From positions 868,001 to 932,000 of the forward strand of contig NZ_JAXCLW010000002.1 of NCBI RefSeq assembly GCF_034044715.1: DNA of 64,000 nucleotides, in the 5' to 3' direction. Shown piece by piece: positions 16,257-25,306 of the stretch. Under the pieces are notes generated by a model. The model worked only from the letters and a program-made list of their open reading frames with translations, was not told the DNA's origin and did not search any database. The translations under genes and the position numbers were made by a program. This DNA comes from Dongia_B soli. GTDB taxonomy: Bacteria > Pseudomonadota > Alphaproteobacteria > Dongiales > Dongiaceae. How positions within the stretch are numbered: the first letter of the stretch is position 1; each line of letters begins with the position of its first letter.

Positions 16257-16886
16257 TCAATTCTGCCAACCGCCTTCACCGGATTTGCAAGTCGATCCGA
16301 CCGGGCAAGGTTCGTTCTGGACGACGACCGTAGCCGTCATGGGCATCTTGCCATCCTTGCCGAGAAATTGACGCATGATTGGCGTCAGCACATCCCAGTC
16401 GTAATCGACCTTATATTGAACGATCTCATTCCCCGAGCCCGGACTGTCCGCACCTTGATCCGCATCCCATTGATGATTCACATTGACGTCGGTATAGGGC
16501 TCGCCCTGGTCATATTGGCCATTGCCGTTGGTATCGGTATAGGGTTCGGGCTGGCCGATATTGCCAAAACTGGTATAGACCTTGGTGCTGATCCGCGACG
16601 GGTCGATTTCGACCGGGCCGATCGCATATCGTTTCAGGACCGCGACGATTTCTGCTTTCCGCTCGCCAGAGGTGGCTTCCTGTCCCGTCACACCATAACG
16701 CGCCGCCTCGCGCAATCCCCCTTCGATGGTCGACATGTTGAACATCATCAGACCGACTTCGATGGTACCCATGCTGAGCAAAAAGAGCAGCGGCGCGACG
16801 AAAGCGAATTCGATCGCGGTCACGCCATCGCTGCGACGAACGAAGCAAGATATTCGTTTTGAGAACCGGCTTGAGCTCAACAACAT
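16257..16886 (-). CDS. TadE-like pseudopilin with calcium-loop-like repeat
   Basis: A 209-residue pilin-like protein. RRSDGVTAIEFAFVAP has Gly21 before the expected cleavage, Glu at +5, and a membrane helix to about residue 48. The periplasmic part contains two copies of an Asp/Asn-rich loop, EPYTDTNGNGQYD and EPYTDVNVNHQWD, which resemble EF-hand/dockerin-type calcium loops. ATG 16886 is chosen because it places the prepilin motif 20 residues in; the frame stays open upstream, but that part does not look coding. No strong ribosome-binding site is seen. It is followed by the second TadE gene and belongs to the pilus locus. Confidence 0.82.
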   Translation of the reverse strand: MLLSSSRFSKRISCFVRRSDGVTAIEFAFVAPLLFLLSMGTIEVGLMMFNMSTIEGGLREAARYGVTGQEATSGERKAEIVAVLKRYAIGPVEIDPSRISTKVYTSFGNIGQPEPYTDTNGNGQYDQGEPYTDVNVNHQWDADQGADSPGSGNEIVQYKVDYDWDVLTPIMRQFLGKDGKMPMTATVVVQNEPCPVGSTCKSGEGGWQN

Positions 16887-17359
16887 GACGGCACGTTTGA
16901 TATGAGAAATGTCGATTGCGCCTAGAGTATCTGCCGAGTTTGCACGGCGCTTCTTATCAAAGCATAGACAGTGCAAAAACGGGCGATTATTTACGGTTAA
17001 TAAAGTATTGACGCCCGCAGGTAGCGAAAATCCCATTGAAGCGGCGACATTCACCTTTTCGCAACCTTTCTGATCTACAAAACGGAACATTTGGCGGGGC
17101 TCTAATTCCCGCCAAAAATCACGACATGCACACGCAGATGTAAGTATAAAAATAAATATTTCCATGTGATTTTGCATCGTTTTTGAGATGTTTTACTGAA
17201 TATCTAAACGATAATAAAGAACAGATGCGTATTTTTATTTGACCACTATGTTGAATAGAGTATCGTCATCGCAAGACGGATTTCCAGAGCCCCGCGGAAA
17301 TCATGATGTGTCGGTTCAAGGGACAGCCTTCCGGGTCACCACTTCGTCAGGAGACAAAT
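16887..17359. other. Gene-free AT-rich region between tadE-like and flp genes
   Basis: About 470 bases without a convincing gene, clearly more AT-rich than its surroundings. It must hold the divergent promoters for the leftward TadE genes and the rightward flp gene. One candidate promoter for flp is given separately. No repeat or RNA gene was recognised. Confidence 0.6.
17239..17266 (+). promoter_or_regulatory. Candidate housekeeping-type promoter for flp
   Basis: TTGACC (17239-17244) and TATCGT (17261-17266) are separated by 16 bases and lie about 95 bases before the flp start. Both boxes match the sigma-70 consensus in four to five of six positions. This would give an AT-rich leader in front of the strong AGGAG site. 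Confidence 0.35.
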
Positions 17360-17554
17360 ATGTTGAAATTGGTTCGCAAGTTTAAAGGTAGCAAGTCTGG
17401 CGTCACCGCCATCGAATACGGTCTGATCGCTGGTTTCATCTCGGTCGTCATTATTGGAGCGCTGACGGCATCGAGCAGCAGTATGGAAAGCATCTTCACA
17501 AAGATTCAGAACGCCCTCCACGATGCAGCGGCTGGTGGTGGTACGACTGGTTAA
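17360..17554 (+). CDS. flp: Flp family type IVb pilin
   Basis: A 64-residue major pilin precursor. Leader MLKLVRKFKGSKSG is cut after Gly14, leaving VTAIEYGLIAGFISVVIIGAL with the family's Glu+5/Tyr+6 and a single hydrophobic helix. The C-terminal tail is short and ends AAAGGGTTG, normal for Flp. AGGAG is six bases before ATG 17360. It forms the pilus fibre used for surface attachment, is processed by the prepilin peptidase next door, and is exported by the CpaC-CpaF machinery encoded downstream. Confidence 0.95.
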   Translation: MLKLVRKFKGSKSGVTAIEYGLIAGFISVVIIGALTASSSSMESIFTKIQNALHDAAAGGGTTG

Positions 17555-17614
17555 GTTTAATAGCGCGATGAACTGAACAGGTTCAACTGCGCGGATTTTA
17601 CTTTGACCGCAGAC

Positions 17615-18082
17615 ATGGTTAGTAGCGCGACAGCAATCGCAGGCATCGTTCTGATGATCCTTGCCGCGCTATCGGATAGCCGGAGTTATCTAATTCCGAA
17701 CTGGTTGACGGCGGGCGTCGCTCTGACGGCCGCCGTCAGTTTCTTGCGCCTGCCGTTTGACCTCACGTTCCTTGCGTTACATCTTGGCGCCGCGCTTCTG
17801 ATCCTCGCCGTCGGCTTCGCGCTCTTTGCCCAGGACCTGTTCGGCGGCGGCGATGTGAAACTGCTGACTGCTTTGGCGCTTTGGACCGGTTTTGCGGATC
17901 TCCCTCGGCTGTTATTGGTAACGACACTGGCGGGCGGCCTGCTTGCGCTCGGCATCCTGATATGGCGACGGTTGCGCCTTGCCTCGGGCGGCGTCATCGA
18001 TCAGCGCCTGCCTTATGGGATCGCCATCGCCGCCGGCGGAATCGATTTCTGTATTCGCCAGCTGGAAATATTCCCTAAGTAG
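17615..18082 (+). CDS. cpaA: Prepilin peptidase (A24 family, CpaA/TadV type)
   Basis: A 155-residue inner-membrane aspartic protease that cleaves Flp and TadE-type precursors. The catalytic aspartates are Asp21 in LSDSRSYLIPN and Asp80 in FGGGDVKLLTAL, the standard GxGD-type pair. About five hydrophobic helices surround them. The short form without the N-methylase domain is usual for Tad systems. ATG 17615 is chosen; a TTG at 17603 is an in-frame alternative, and neither has a clear ribosome-binding site. It lies directly downstream of flp. Confidence 0.93.
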   Translation: MVSSATAIAGIVLMILAALSDSRSYLIPNWLTAGVALTAAVSFLRLPFDLTFLALHLGAALLILAVGFALFAQDLFGGGDVKLLTALALWTGFADLPRLLLVTTLAGGLLALGILIWRRLRLASGGVIDQRLPYGIAIAAGGIDFCIRQLEIFPK

Positions 18083-18200
18083 AATAGATATTTCCGCCCT
18101 GCCCCTCTTTACCCTTTTTTCACTATACAGCCCCAAAATCATAGTAAATATGCGCGCTGTCCGGTGCGCTGCCTGAAATCACGCTGCTTCGAGACGCCAT

Positions 18201-19199
18201 ATGCGACCGATCGTCATCGTCTTCGTTCTGTTTGCGGTCATCATGGCCGGCCTCGCAGCTTTTCTCGCCAAGACCTGGCTGGATGCACGCAAGCCAATAG
18301 CGGTGCATAGCACGACGGCGCAAGCGCCGGCCAAGCCTGCCGGCATGATCCAAGTGCTGGTCGCGGCTCGTCAGATCGAGGCGGGCACACGCTTGACGTC
18401 CGAGGATATCCGCTGGGCCGATTGGCCGAAAGCGGCGGTCGAGGATCGCTTCATCAAGGAAGATGAGATCGACAAGGCGGCGGAAAAGGCAACCACCGAA
18501 CCGTCCGGCTCTTCCATGATGCCGGTCGTCAAAAAGGAAACGGACCAGGCAACCCATACCGGCACCGTGGTGATTGGCGCCGTTGCCAAGCGGCGTATTC
18601 TGAATGGCGAGCCGATCGGGTTGGAATCCATCATCCAGCCCGGTGATAAAAGCATTGTCGCCGCCATCCTGCCACCCGGCATGCGGGCGATCAGCATCCC
18701 CATTTCCACGGAAAGCGCGGCAGCCGGGTTCATCGCACCGGGTGATCATGTCGATGTGTTGCTTGCATCGAATGTCCGCTCGGCCGTCGGCGATAGTGAC
18801 AACAAGAAAGAAGATGTCATCATCAACTGGTCGACGGAAACTATTCTGCATGATGTCGCGGTTCTGGCGATTGATCAGCAATTGGGGAAGACCAAGGATG
18901 ATGGACCGGCCATCATCGGCAAGACGGCCACGCTGGAAGTTTCCCCCGCTGATGCCGAACGCCTGCTGGCCGCCCAGCAACTGGGTTCGCTGAGCCTGGT
19001 GCTGCGGAGCATGGTCGCCGACGCTAAGCCGGAAGCCGAACCACTCGACGACGACTACGACGATCCGATCCTTTACACCTCGGATAAAGACGTCAGCAAA
19101 GGCTTGGCGGCGTTGTCCGGTGGGAAGAAGGGTATTGTCGGCAATAGCGACAAGGTCCGCGTCAACCGCGGTGGCGCCCTTTCGGAACAGAGCTTCTAA
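18201..19199 (+). CDS. cpaB: Flp pilus assembly protein CpaB (RcpC)
   Basis: A 332-residue periplasmic protein with an N-terminal membrane anchor (about 3-23). A SAF-type domain follows (VLVAARQIEAGTRLTSEDI, about 52-112), then the RcpC/CpaB core with RAISIPISTESAAAGFIAPGDHVDVLL near residues 155-190. It is thought to support the secretin channel by binding peptidoglycan. Its stop is two bases before the secretin start, so they are co-expressed. Confidence 0.92.
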   Translation: MRPIVIVFVLFAVIMAGLAAFLAKTWLDARKPIAVHSTTAQAPAKPAGMIQVLVAARQIEAGTRLTSEDIRWADWPKAAVEDRFIKEDEIDKAAEKATTEPSGSSMMPVVKKETDQATHTGTVVIGAVAKRRILNGEPIGLESIIQPGDKSIVAAILPPGMRAISIPISTESAAAGFIAPGDHVDVLLASNVRSAVGDSDNKKEDVIINWSTETILHDVAVLAIDQQLGKTKDDGPAIIGKTATLEVSPADAERLLAAQQLGSLSLVLRSMVADAKPEAEPLDDDYDDPILYTSDKDVSKGLAALSGGKKGIVGNSDKVRVNRGGALSEQSF

Positions 19200-19201
19200 A
19201 T

Positions 19202-20974
19202 ATGCGTTTATTTCCCCGCCTTCTCTGCTTATCGGGCCCCGTCGCACTCGTCCTGGGAGTGATTCTCCCGGCCCATGCGCAGCAGGCGCCCACCTTAACC
19301 GACTGGCAGCCTGGCCCCGTTGTTACATCGCCGAATGTCGCTTCCCCTAATACGGCGCGGCGCGCCGACTGGGCGAAGATGGTTGATCAAACACCGGAAC
19401 AGCATGCCAAGAAAATGTCGGCCGTCACGGCGCCGCAGATAAAGCCGGTACTACAGATTAATGATGCAACACCGCCGGCTGCGCAATCGGATGAGCCGCC
19501 GGTGATGGCAGCTCCCGTTCCTCCCGTCGCTGTGGCGCCGCTTGGAACCGCGGGAACGGCCGCTCCTGCTTTGGCAAGTATGACGCAGGAACAAACTGCT
19601 GCTACCGCGCCAGCGCCCAACTCGATAGCGCCGAAGAAAGTCGAAATACCAGTGCCTGTAGCCCCCACACCTGCGCCGCTATCAGGTATCGCTGCGGCCC
19701 CGGCCGACCGGCTCGTCCTGCCGCTGAATAAGACCAAGGGGCTGGCCCTGGGTGACGCTGTCCGGGATATCATCATTGGCAATCCGGATATCGCCGATAT
19801 CGTCGTTCGCTCTCCCAAGCAGGTCTACCTGATCGGCAAGGCCATCGGCGACACCAATGCGTTTTTCGTCGATGCTCATGGCGAACTGATCCACAAGGTG
19901 GATATCGTCGTCCAACCGGACGCCGAAACTGTACAAAATAATATCGATACCTTGCTCCCCGGTGAGCATATCCAAGCAAAGGGCATGAGTGACTCGATCG
20001 TCCTCTCCGGCAGCGCCAGTTCCGACCGCGCAGCCGCCCAGGCACGTAACATCGCCCGGCGCTTTGTCGCCAAGGATGAGAATGTCGTCAATATGATCCG
20101 CGTCACCAGCGAACAGCAGGTCTTGCTGCGGGTGCGTGTCGCTGAGGCGCAGAAAACGGTGTTGAAGGAACTGGGTATCGACAACCTGCTGAGCCCGACC
20201 ACCTTGGGGCCGCTCACCATCGATGCGGCAACCTCGGCCCTCGGCCTGGGTCCGAATATCGCCGGAACACTTGGCATTTCCTCGGGTAATTTCGATTCGA
20301 CGGTCCGATTGCTGGAACAGCATGGTTTCATCCGCACCTTGGCAGAGCCCAATCTGCTGGCGGTTTCGGGCGAGACGGCCAGCATGCTGGCGGGCGGGGA
20401 ATATCCGATCCCGGCGCCGCAGGATGTAGACACCATCACCATCCAGTACAAGCCATTCGGCGTCAGCCTGGCCTTCCTGCCGGTGGTGCTGGATAGCGGC
20501 CGGATCAGCTTGAAGATTTCCACCGAAGTCAGTTCGCTGTCTCAGGCCAATGCGGTTTCGATTCCGACTTTCTCCGGCGACATTCAGGTGCAGGGCTTCA
20601 CCACCAGGCGCGCCAACAGCACGGTGGAACTCCCCAGCGGCGGCAGTCTGATGATCGCGGGCCTGATGCAGAACGATATCATCAGCAGCCTGAACGGTAT
20701 TCCGGGCCTGATGGATATACCGATCCTCGGTACACTCTTTTCATCGACATCGTTCCAGCGGAACGAGACGGAACTCGTCATCTTGGTTTCGGTGGTGCTC
20801 GCCAAGCCGACCGATCCGCGGCAACTGGCCTTGCCGACTGACGGTTTCGCGCCGGCCACCGATCTCGACCGCTATTTCATGGGCAATTTGCAGAACATCT
20901 ATGTGAAGCGCCCCAATCCGGATCCCAATGCGCCGCAAACCCTGCAAGGGCCGATCGGCTATATCGTGAAGTGA
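19202..20974 (+). CDS. cpaC: Flp pilus secretin CpaC (RcpA)
   Basis: A 590-residue outer-membrane channel protein. The signal peptide ends at PAHAQ (residue 26). A Pro/Ala-rich segment of about 85 residues (80-165) precedes the pilus-type N-terminal domain (170-240), a BON-like domain (240-310) and the secretin domain (about 330-545, with VPSIGNIP-like segment LNGIPGLMDIPILGTLF). The linker makes it longer than the roughly 500 residues typical of CpaC. Its last codons overlap the open region before cpaD. Its N-terminal domain is duplicated as a separate small protein at 27205. Confidence 0.93.
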   Translation: MRLFPRLLCLSGPVALVLGVILPAHAQQAPTLTDWQPGPVVTSPNVASPNTARRADWAKMVDQTPEQHAKKMSAVTAPQIKPVLQINDATPPAAQSDEPPVMAAPVPPVAVAPLGTAGTAAPALASMTQEQTAATAPAPNSIAPKKVEIPVPVAPTPAPLSGIAAAPADRLVLPLNKTKGLALGDAVRDIIIGNPDIADIVVRSPKQVYLIGKAIGDTNAFFVDAHGELIHKVDIVVQPDAETVQNNIDTLLPGEHIQAKGMSDSIVLSGSASSDRAAAQARNIARRFVAKDENVVNMIRVTSEQQVLLRVRVAEAQKTVLKELGIDNLLSPTTLGPLTIDAATSALGLGPNIAGTLGISSGNFDSTVRLLEQHGFIRTLAEPNLLAVSGETASMLAGGEYPIPAPQDVDTITIQYKPFGVSLAFLPVVLDSGRISLKISTEVSSLSQANAVSIPTFSGDIQVQGFTTRRANSTVELPSGGSLMIAGLMQNDIISSLNGIPGLMDIPILGTLFSSTSFQRNETELVILVSVVLAKPTDPRQLALPTDGFAPATDLDRYFMGNLQNIYVKRPNPDPNAPQTLQGPIGYIVK

Positions 20975-20982
20975 GCGGAGAG

Positions 20983-21669
20983 ATGCGACATCCGATCAGA
21001 AACGTCATGATGTTGGGCGGTTTGCTGATGATATCGGCATGCGGAACCGAGCCCTACTCGCTTTATGATCCACATGCGGCCTTTCCGACAACGGCGACAC
21101 GGCGAACGGCTTATCTGGATGTTGCGCCATTCCAGCAACAGATCCCGGCAGCGACCGACAGCGGGAGGCTTCAGGAGTTCCTGGCAGCTTATCGCCAGAA
21201 TGGAGAAGCCCCAATCGCCGTGACCTCCACTGCGCCGCACGTCTCCGATCCAATGGCGCAACGCGAAGCGCGCGACATCGCCATCTGGCTACAATCCCAA
21301 GGTGTTCCCGCTGGGGACATTCGTCTCTATGTGATGGAATCGCCAGTTGCCGCTGGACCGCAACTGACTTTTCCAATGTACACAGTCGCCCAACGCGAAT
21401 GCGGCTATTGGAATTCTGCGATCACGAATGATCATGACAGCGCCAATACCGACAATTTCGGCTGCGCGACCCAGAAGAACGTCGATGCGATGACCGCCAA
21501 TCCCCGCGATCTCCTCATGCCGTCGACCGCAACCGGCCGTGACGGTGCGCGGGCCTGGAAGATCGTCGACAATTATCAGCAGGGCAAGCCGATTCCAGGC
21601 GCGAATGACATCAAACAGGACGTCAATTACTCGCTTGGCACGACGCAATCGAGCGGCGGCGGCCAGTAA
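20983..21669 (+). CDS. cpaD: CpaD-type pilus assembly lipoprotein
   Basis: A 228-residue outer-membrane lipoprotein. The lipobox ISAC places the lipidated Cys about 20 residues in, after a short hydrophobic signal. The rest matches the CpaD family, with the conserved C-terminal pattern FGCATQKNVDAMTANPRDLL. It acts as pilotin or partner of the secretin. ATG 20983 is chosen because GCGGAGAG precedes it; a GTG at 20971 overlapping the secretin stop is the alternative. Confidence 0.92.
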   Translation: MRHPIRNVMMLGGLLMISACGTEPYSLYDPHAAFPTTATRRTAYLDVAPFQQQIPAATDSGRLQEFLAAYRQNGEAPIAVTSTAPHVSDPMAQREARDIAIWLQSQGVPAGDIRLYVMESPVAAGPQLTFPMYTVAQRECGYWNSAITNDHDSANTDNFGCATQKNVDAMTANPRDLLMPSTATGRDGARAWKIVDNYQQGKPIPGANDIKQDVNYSLGTTQSSGGGQ

Positions 21670-21684
21670 ATCGGGGAAGCAGCC

Positions 21685-22890
21685 GTGAACCATCGACTGA
21701 ACATCGACGTTTTCGCCCTGGCGCCTGAAACGGCGGAATCGGCGCTTGGCCTCAAGAATCTTCCCGCCTTCCTGCGTGCGACGGTGAACCCTCATTCCGG
21801 TGGTTTGGCAGGTGCCGTGAAGCATTACGCAACAAATGCTGCATCCCAGCTCATCATCGTCGAGGATGATGGCGATACCGCGGCATTAATCAAACGGTTG
21901 GAAGGCCTGGCCGGCGTGGTGGAGCCCGGCCGCAAATTGATCGTGATCGGTGCCGTCAACGATATCACGATTTATCGGCAGATCATTTCAATGGGCGTCG
22001 CAGATTATCTGCTAAGCCCAGCTTCGATCGGAGATCTGAGTGCGGCGATCGAACGCGCGACCCATGACCCGGCAGCCCAACCCAAAGGCAAGGTTATCAG
22101 CTTCTACGGCATTCGTGGCGGCGTCGGCAGCAGTACCGTAGCGCATAATGTGGCTTGGCTTCTGTCGACGCAGATGAAGATGCGGACGATCCTGGTCGAT
22201 CTCGACCTCGCCTTCGGCACGGCCGCCCTCGCCTTCAACGAGGAACCGCGCCAGCCGCTAATCGACGCATTGTTGGATCCTGAACGCCTTGACCCGATTT
22301 TGCTGCAGCGGTTTATGGTTGGGGAGAGCGATGATCTGCAAATCCTGTCGACTCACGGCATGCCGCGTAGTTCGATGATACTGAGCCAGCTCGCCATCGA
22401 GAAGCTGGTCGATCTCTCCCGGCAGATGGCGGATATCGTCGTCCTTGACCTGCCGCATTACTGGGCGAACTGGGTCGAGGATCTATTGCTTCTCGCCGAC
22501 GAAACCATCCTGGTGGCATCGCTCGACCTCGCCAATCTTCGCGATGCGCGCAATCTTGTAGACTTGCTGCGTGCTAAACGGGGTGAAGAGCGTGAGGCGC
22601 GGCTTGTCATCAGTAAGGCTGATATGGGTAAGCGCAGCCGCCTGACTGTCAAGGATTTCACCTCGACATTATCCGTGCAGCCGCTCGCGCAGATTCCCTT
22701 CGATCCCACATCCTTCATCGAATCCGTCAATGATGGCAAGGTGATCAGCGAAAAGAACCGCAAGCATAAAGCCGCCCTCGCCTTCCAAAGGATCGCCGAT
22801 GCCGTATCGGGGCGACCGCAGCCAGCGCGCCGCCTTATGTCGTGGCGGCCCGCCCTGAAGCGGCAGGTTGCCAAGCCCGCCAGGACCTAG
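21685..22890 (+). CDS. cpaE: CpaE/TadZ-type pilus assembly ATPase
   Basis: A 401-residue cytosolic protein. The N-terminal 130 residues form an atypical receiver-like domain, followed by a MinD/ParA-type ATPase domain with a deviant P-loop (GIRGGVGSST, lacking the usual GK) and DLDLAFGTAALAF. This deviation is normal for CpaE/TadZ. The protein is thought to place the pilus machinery at the cell pole. The start is GTG 21685, preceded by GGGGAAG; no ATG is available at a suitable distance. Four bases separate it from cpaF. Confidence 0.9.
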   Translation: MNHRLNIDVFALAPETAESALGLKNLPAFLRATVNPHSGGLAGAVKHYATNAASQLIIVEDDGDTAALIKRLEGLAGVVEPGRKLIVIGAVNDITIYRQIISMGVADYLLSPASIGDLSAAIERATHDPAAQPKGKVISFYGIRGGVGSSTVAHNVAWLLSTQMKMRTILVDLDLAFGTAALAFNEEPRQPLIDALLDPERLDPILLQRFMVGESDDLQILSTHGMPRSSMILSQLAIEKLVDLSRQMADIVVLDLPHYWANWVEDLLLLADETILVASLDLANLRDARNLVDLLRAKRGEEREARLVISKADMGKRSRLTVKDFTSTLSVQPLAQIPFDPTSFIESVNDGKVISEKNRKHKAALAFQRIADAVSGRPQPARRLMSWRPALKRQVAKPART

Positions 22891-22894
22891 AACG

Positions 22895-24304
22895 ATGTTT
22901 GGCAAACGCAACCATCCGATTGGCCAGGAAGCGCCCTCTGGCGCCGTCGCGGCGGCACCGGTCTTTGTGGCGACGCCGGCACCTCCCGCATCGGCCGTTG
23001 TCAAAATTACGAATGTCCGCCCGGCTGAATTGGACGGCCGTCTGGCAGAAATCAAGGCCAATGTCTTCAACGACCTGATCGCTACGGTCGATCTCTCCGA
23101 ACTGGCCAGGCTCGATTCAACGTCGATGCGCGAGGCGATCAATGATGTCGTTTCGGACATTATCGGCGTTCGCAATCTGACCATCAGCGCCGCCGAACAG
23201 CAGCTTCTGATCACCGATATCTGCAATGACGTGCTGGGGCTTGGACCCTTGGAGCCCTTGATCGCGCGCGACGATATCGCCGATATCATGGTGAATGGCC
23301 CCAACAAGGTCTATATCGAAGTCAACGGCAAGATCGAATTGACCGATGTCCGGTTCCGCGACAATCAGCAATTGATGAATATCTGCCAGCGGATCGTCTC
23401 GGCTGTGGGGCGCCGGGTCGATGAATCGAGCCCGGTCTGCGACGCCCGTCTGCTCGACGGGTCGCGCGTCAATGTGATCGTGCCGCCTTTGGCCATCGAC
23501 GGGCCGACATTGACGATACGGAAATTCAAGCGCGATCGCCTGACACTCGATAAGCTGATCCAGTTCGGTTCGATCTCACCGGCCGGGGCGAAGCTGCTGC
23601 AGATCATCGGTCATTGCCGCTTGAACGTGATCGTCTCGGGCGGTACCGGCTCGGGCAAGACCACCCTGTTGAACTGCCTGACGCAATATATCGATAGCGA
23701 CGAGCGTATCGTTACCTGCGAAGATGCAGCCGAATTGCAGTTGCAACAGCCCCATGTCGTCCGCCTCGAAACCCGGCCGCCGAATTTGGAAGGCGTCGGT
23801 CAGGTCACGATGCGCGACCTGGTCAAGAACTGCCTGCGTATGCGGCCGGAGCGCATTATCGTGGGCGAGGTGCGCGGTCCCGAGGCTTTCGACCTGTTGC
23901 AGGCGATGAATACCGGCCATGACGGGTCGATGGGAACGATCCACGCCAACAATCCCCGGGAATGCATTTCCCGTATGGAAAACATGATCGCCATGGGCGG
24001 CTATAACCTGCCCGCCAAAACCGTGCGCGAACACATTGCCGGCGCGGTACAGGTCATCATCCAGGCCGCGCGATTGCGTGATGGTTCGCGCCGTATCACG
24101 CATGTCACCGAAGTGATCGGCATGGAAGGCGAAGTCGTCACCCTGCAGGATCTGTTCGTGCATGAAATTGCCGGGGAGGATGGCGCTGGCAAACTGATCG
24201 GCCGGCATCGTTTTACCGGGTTGCGCCCCTCGTTCTGGGATCGAGCGCGGTATTTCGGCCGGGAGCGCGAACTGGCCGAGATTCTGGAAAGCGACGATGC
24301 TTGA
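22895..24304 (+). CDS. cpaF: Flp pilus motor ATPase CpaF (TadA)
   Basis: A 469-residue hexameric secretion ATPase that powers pilus assembly. An N-terminal low-complexity region (about 10-45, Ala/Pro-rich) is followed by the N-terminal CpaF domain and the RecA-like core. Walker A is VSGGTGSGKTTLL, with the Asp and His boxes (CEDAAELQL, GTIHAN) and Walker B RIIVGEVRG. ATG 22895 is chosen; the frame is open from 22868 but without an ATG. It overlaps tadB by eight bases. Confidence 0.95.
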   Translation: MFGKRNHPIGQEAPSGAVAAAPVFVATPAPPASAVVKITNVRPAELDGRLAEIKANVFNDLIATVDLSELARLDSTSMREAINDVVSDIIGVRNLTISAAEQQLLITDICNDVLGLGPLEPLIARDDIADIMVNGPNKVYIEVNGKIELTDVRFRDNQQLMNICQRIVSAVGRRVDESSPVCDARLLDGSRVNVIVPPLAIDGPTLTIRKFKRDRLTLDKLIQFGSISPAGAKLLQIIGHCRLNVIVSGGTGSGKTTLLNCLTQYIDSDERIVTCEDAAELQLQQPHVVRLETRPPNLEGVGQVTMRDLVKNCLRMRPERIIVGEVRGPEAFDLLQAMNTGHDGSMGTIHANNPRECISRMENMIAMGGYNLPAKTVREHIAGAVQVIIQAARLRDGSRRITHVTEVIGMEGEVVTLQDLFVHEIAGEDGAGKLIGRHRFTGLRPSFWDRARYFGRERELAEILESDDA

Positions 24305-25301
24305 CCTCGTCCTGCAGATGCCACCCTTGATCCTCGGCATTCTCGCCGGGTTGATCCTCTTACTGATCTGCGTCGCGGCTCTGCTTTTCGGCTCCCTCTA
24401 CGGGCCAAAGGCAAAATTGCAGAAACGGATCACCAATGTAGTCGGCAAGCCGGTGGGTTCGGTCAAGTCGAGCAAGACCGATAAAGGCGGGCCGGATCGC
24501 CGACGGGGCGTAGAAGCGAAGCTTCGGGAACTGGAGCGTTTAAAGAAAAGCAAGCGCGGATATCGCTTGAACGAAGAGCTGGTCCAGGCGGGCCTGCGCG
24601 TCTCGCCGCGTCAATTCGTCGTAATCGCATGCATGGTCGGTCTGCTGCTGGCGGCATTATATCTGGTTTCCGGCTTGCCGCGGATCGGTCTGCCGCTGAT
24701 CGCCATTATCGGCATGCTTGGCCTGCCTAAATTCTATCTGCGATTCCGGATCAAGCGACGGTTGAAGCAATTCACCGCTCTTTTTGCCGATGGAATCGAT
24801 ATCGTCGTGCGCGGTGTGCGCACCGGCCTGACAGTGGGCGAATGCCTTGCCATTGTCGGGCGAGAAATGCGCGACCCGGTCGGCAGCGAATTCCGGCAGG
24901 TGACGGAAGGTATTCATCTTGGCCTCAGCCTGGAAGAATGCCTGAACAAGATGCATGGCCGCGTCCCGACAACTGAGGTGCGTTTCTTCAATATCGTCCT
25001 TGTCATGCAGCAATCGACCGGCGGCAATCTGGCGGAAACCCTGGAGAAGCTGTCTGATATTATCCGGTCTCGTAAACGCATGCGCGACAAGATCCAGGCC
25101 TTGTCCAGCGAAGCCAAGACGTCCGCCGCCATTGTTGGGGCATTGCCGGTGCTGGTGTCGCTCGCTCTGGTAGGAGTCGCCCCGGATTACATCAAGATTT
25201 TGGTGACCGCCGATCTTGGCAAATGGCTCATTGCGGGCGGTCTCGTCTGGATGAGCATCGGTGTGTTCGTCATGGCGAAAATCATCAGTTTCGACCACTG
25301 A
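24297..25301 (+). CDS. tadB: Tad inner-membrane platform protein TadB
   Basis: A 334-residue type II secretion F-domain protein. An N-terminal membrane helix (about 8-35), a basic cytosolic stretch, two further helices (about 103-140), the GspF-type domain (ADGIDIVVRGVRTGLTVGECL...) and C-terminal helices are seen. It forms the inner-membrane platform with TadC on which the CpaF motor acts. It overlaps the cpaF stop by eight bases. Confidence 0.92.
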   Translation: MLDLVLQMPPLILGILAGLILLLICVAALLFGSLYGPKAKLQKRITNVVGKPVGSVKSSKTDKGGPDRRRGVEAKLRELERLKKSKRGYRLNEELVQAGLRVSPRQFVVIACMVGLLLAALYLVSGLPRIGLPLIAIIGMLGLPKFYLRFRIKRRLKQFTALFADGIDIVVRGVRTGLTVGECLAIVGREMRDPVGSEFRQVTEGIHLGLSLEECLNKMHGRVPTTEVRFFNIVLVMQQSTGGNLAETLEKLSDIIRSRKRMRDKIQALSSEAKTSAAIVGALPVLVSLALVGVAPDYIKILVTADLGKWLIAGGLVWMSIGVFVMAKIISFDH

Positions 25302-25306
25302 GGAAA

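Noticed and set aside
16887..17177. An N-terminal extension of the second TadE-like protein.
   Set aside because: The extended frame is AT-rich, lacks a ribosome-binding site, and would bury the prepilin leader about 117 residues into the protein.
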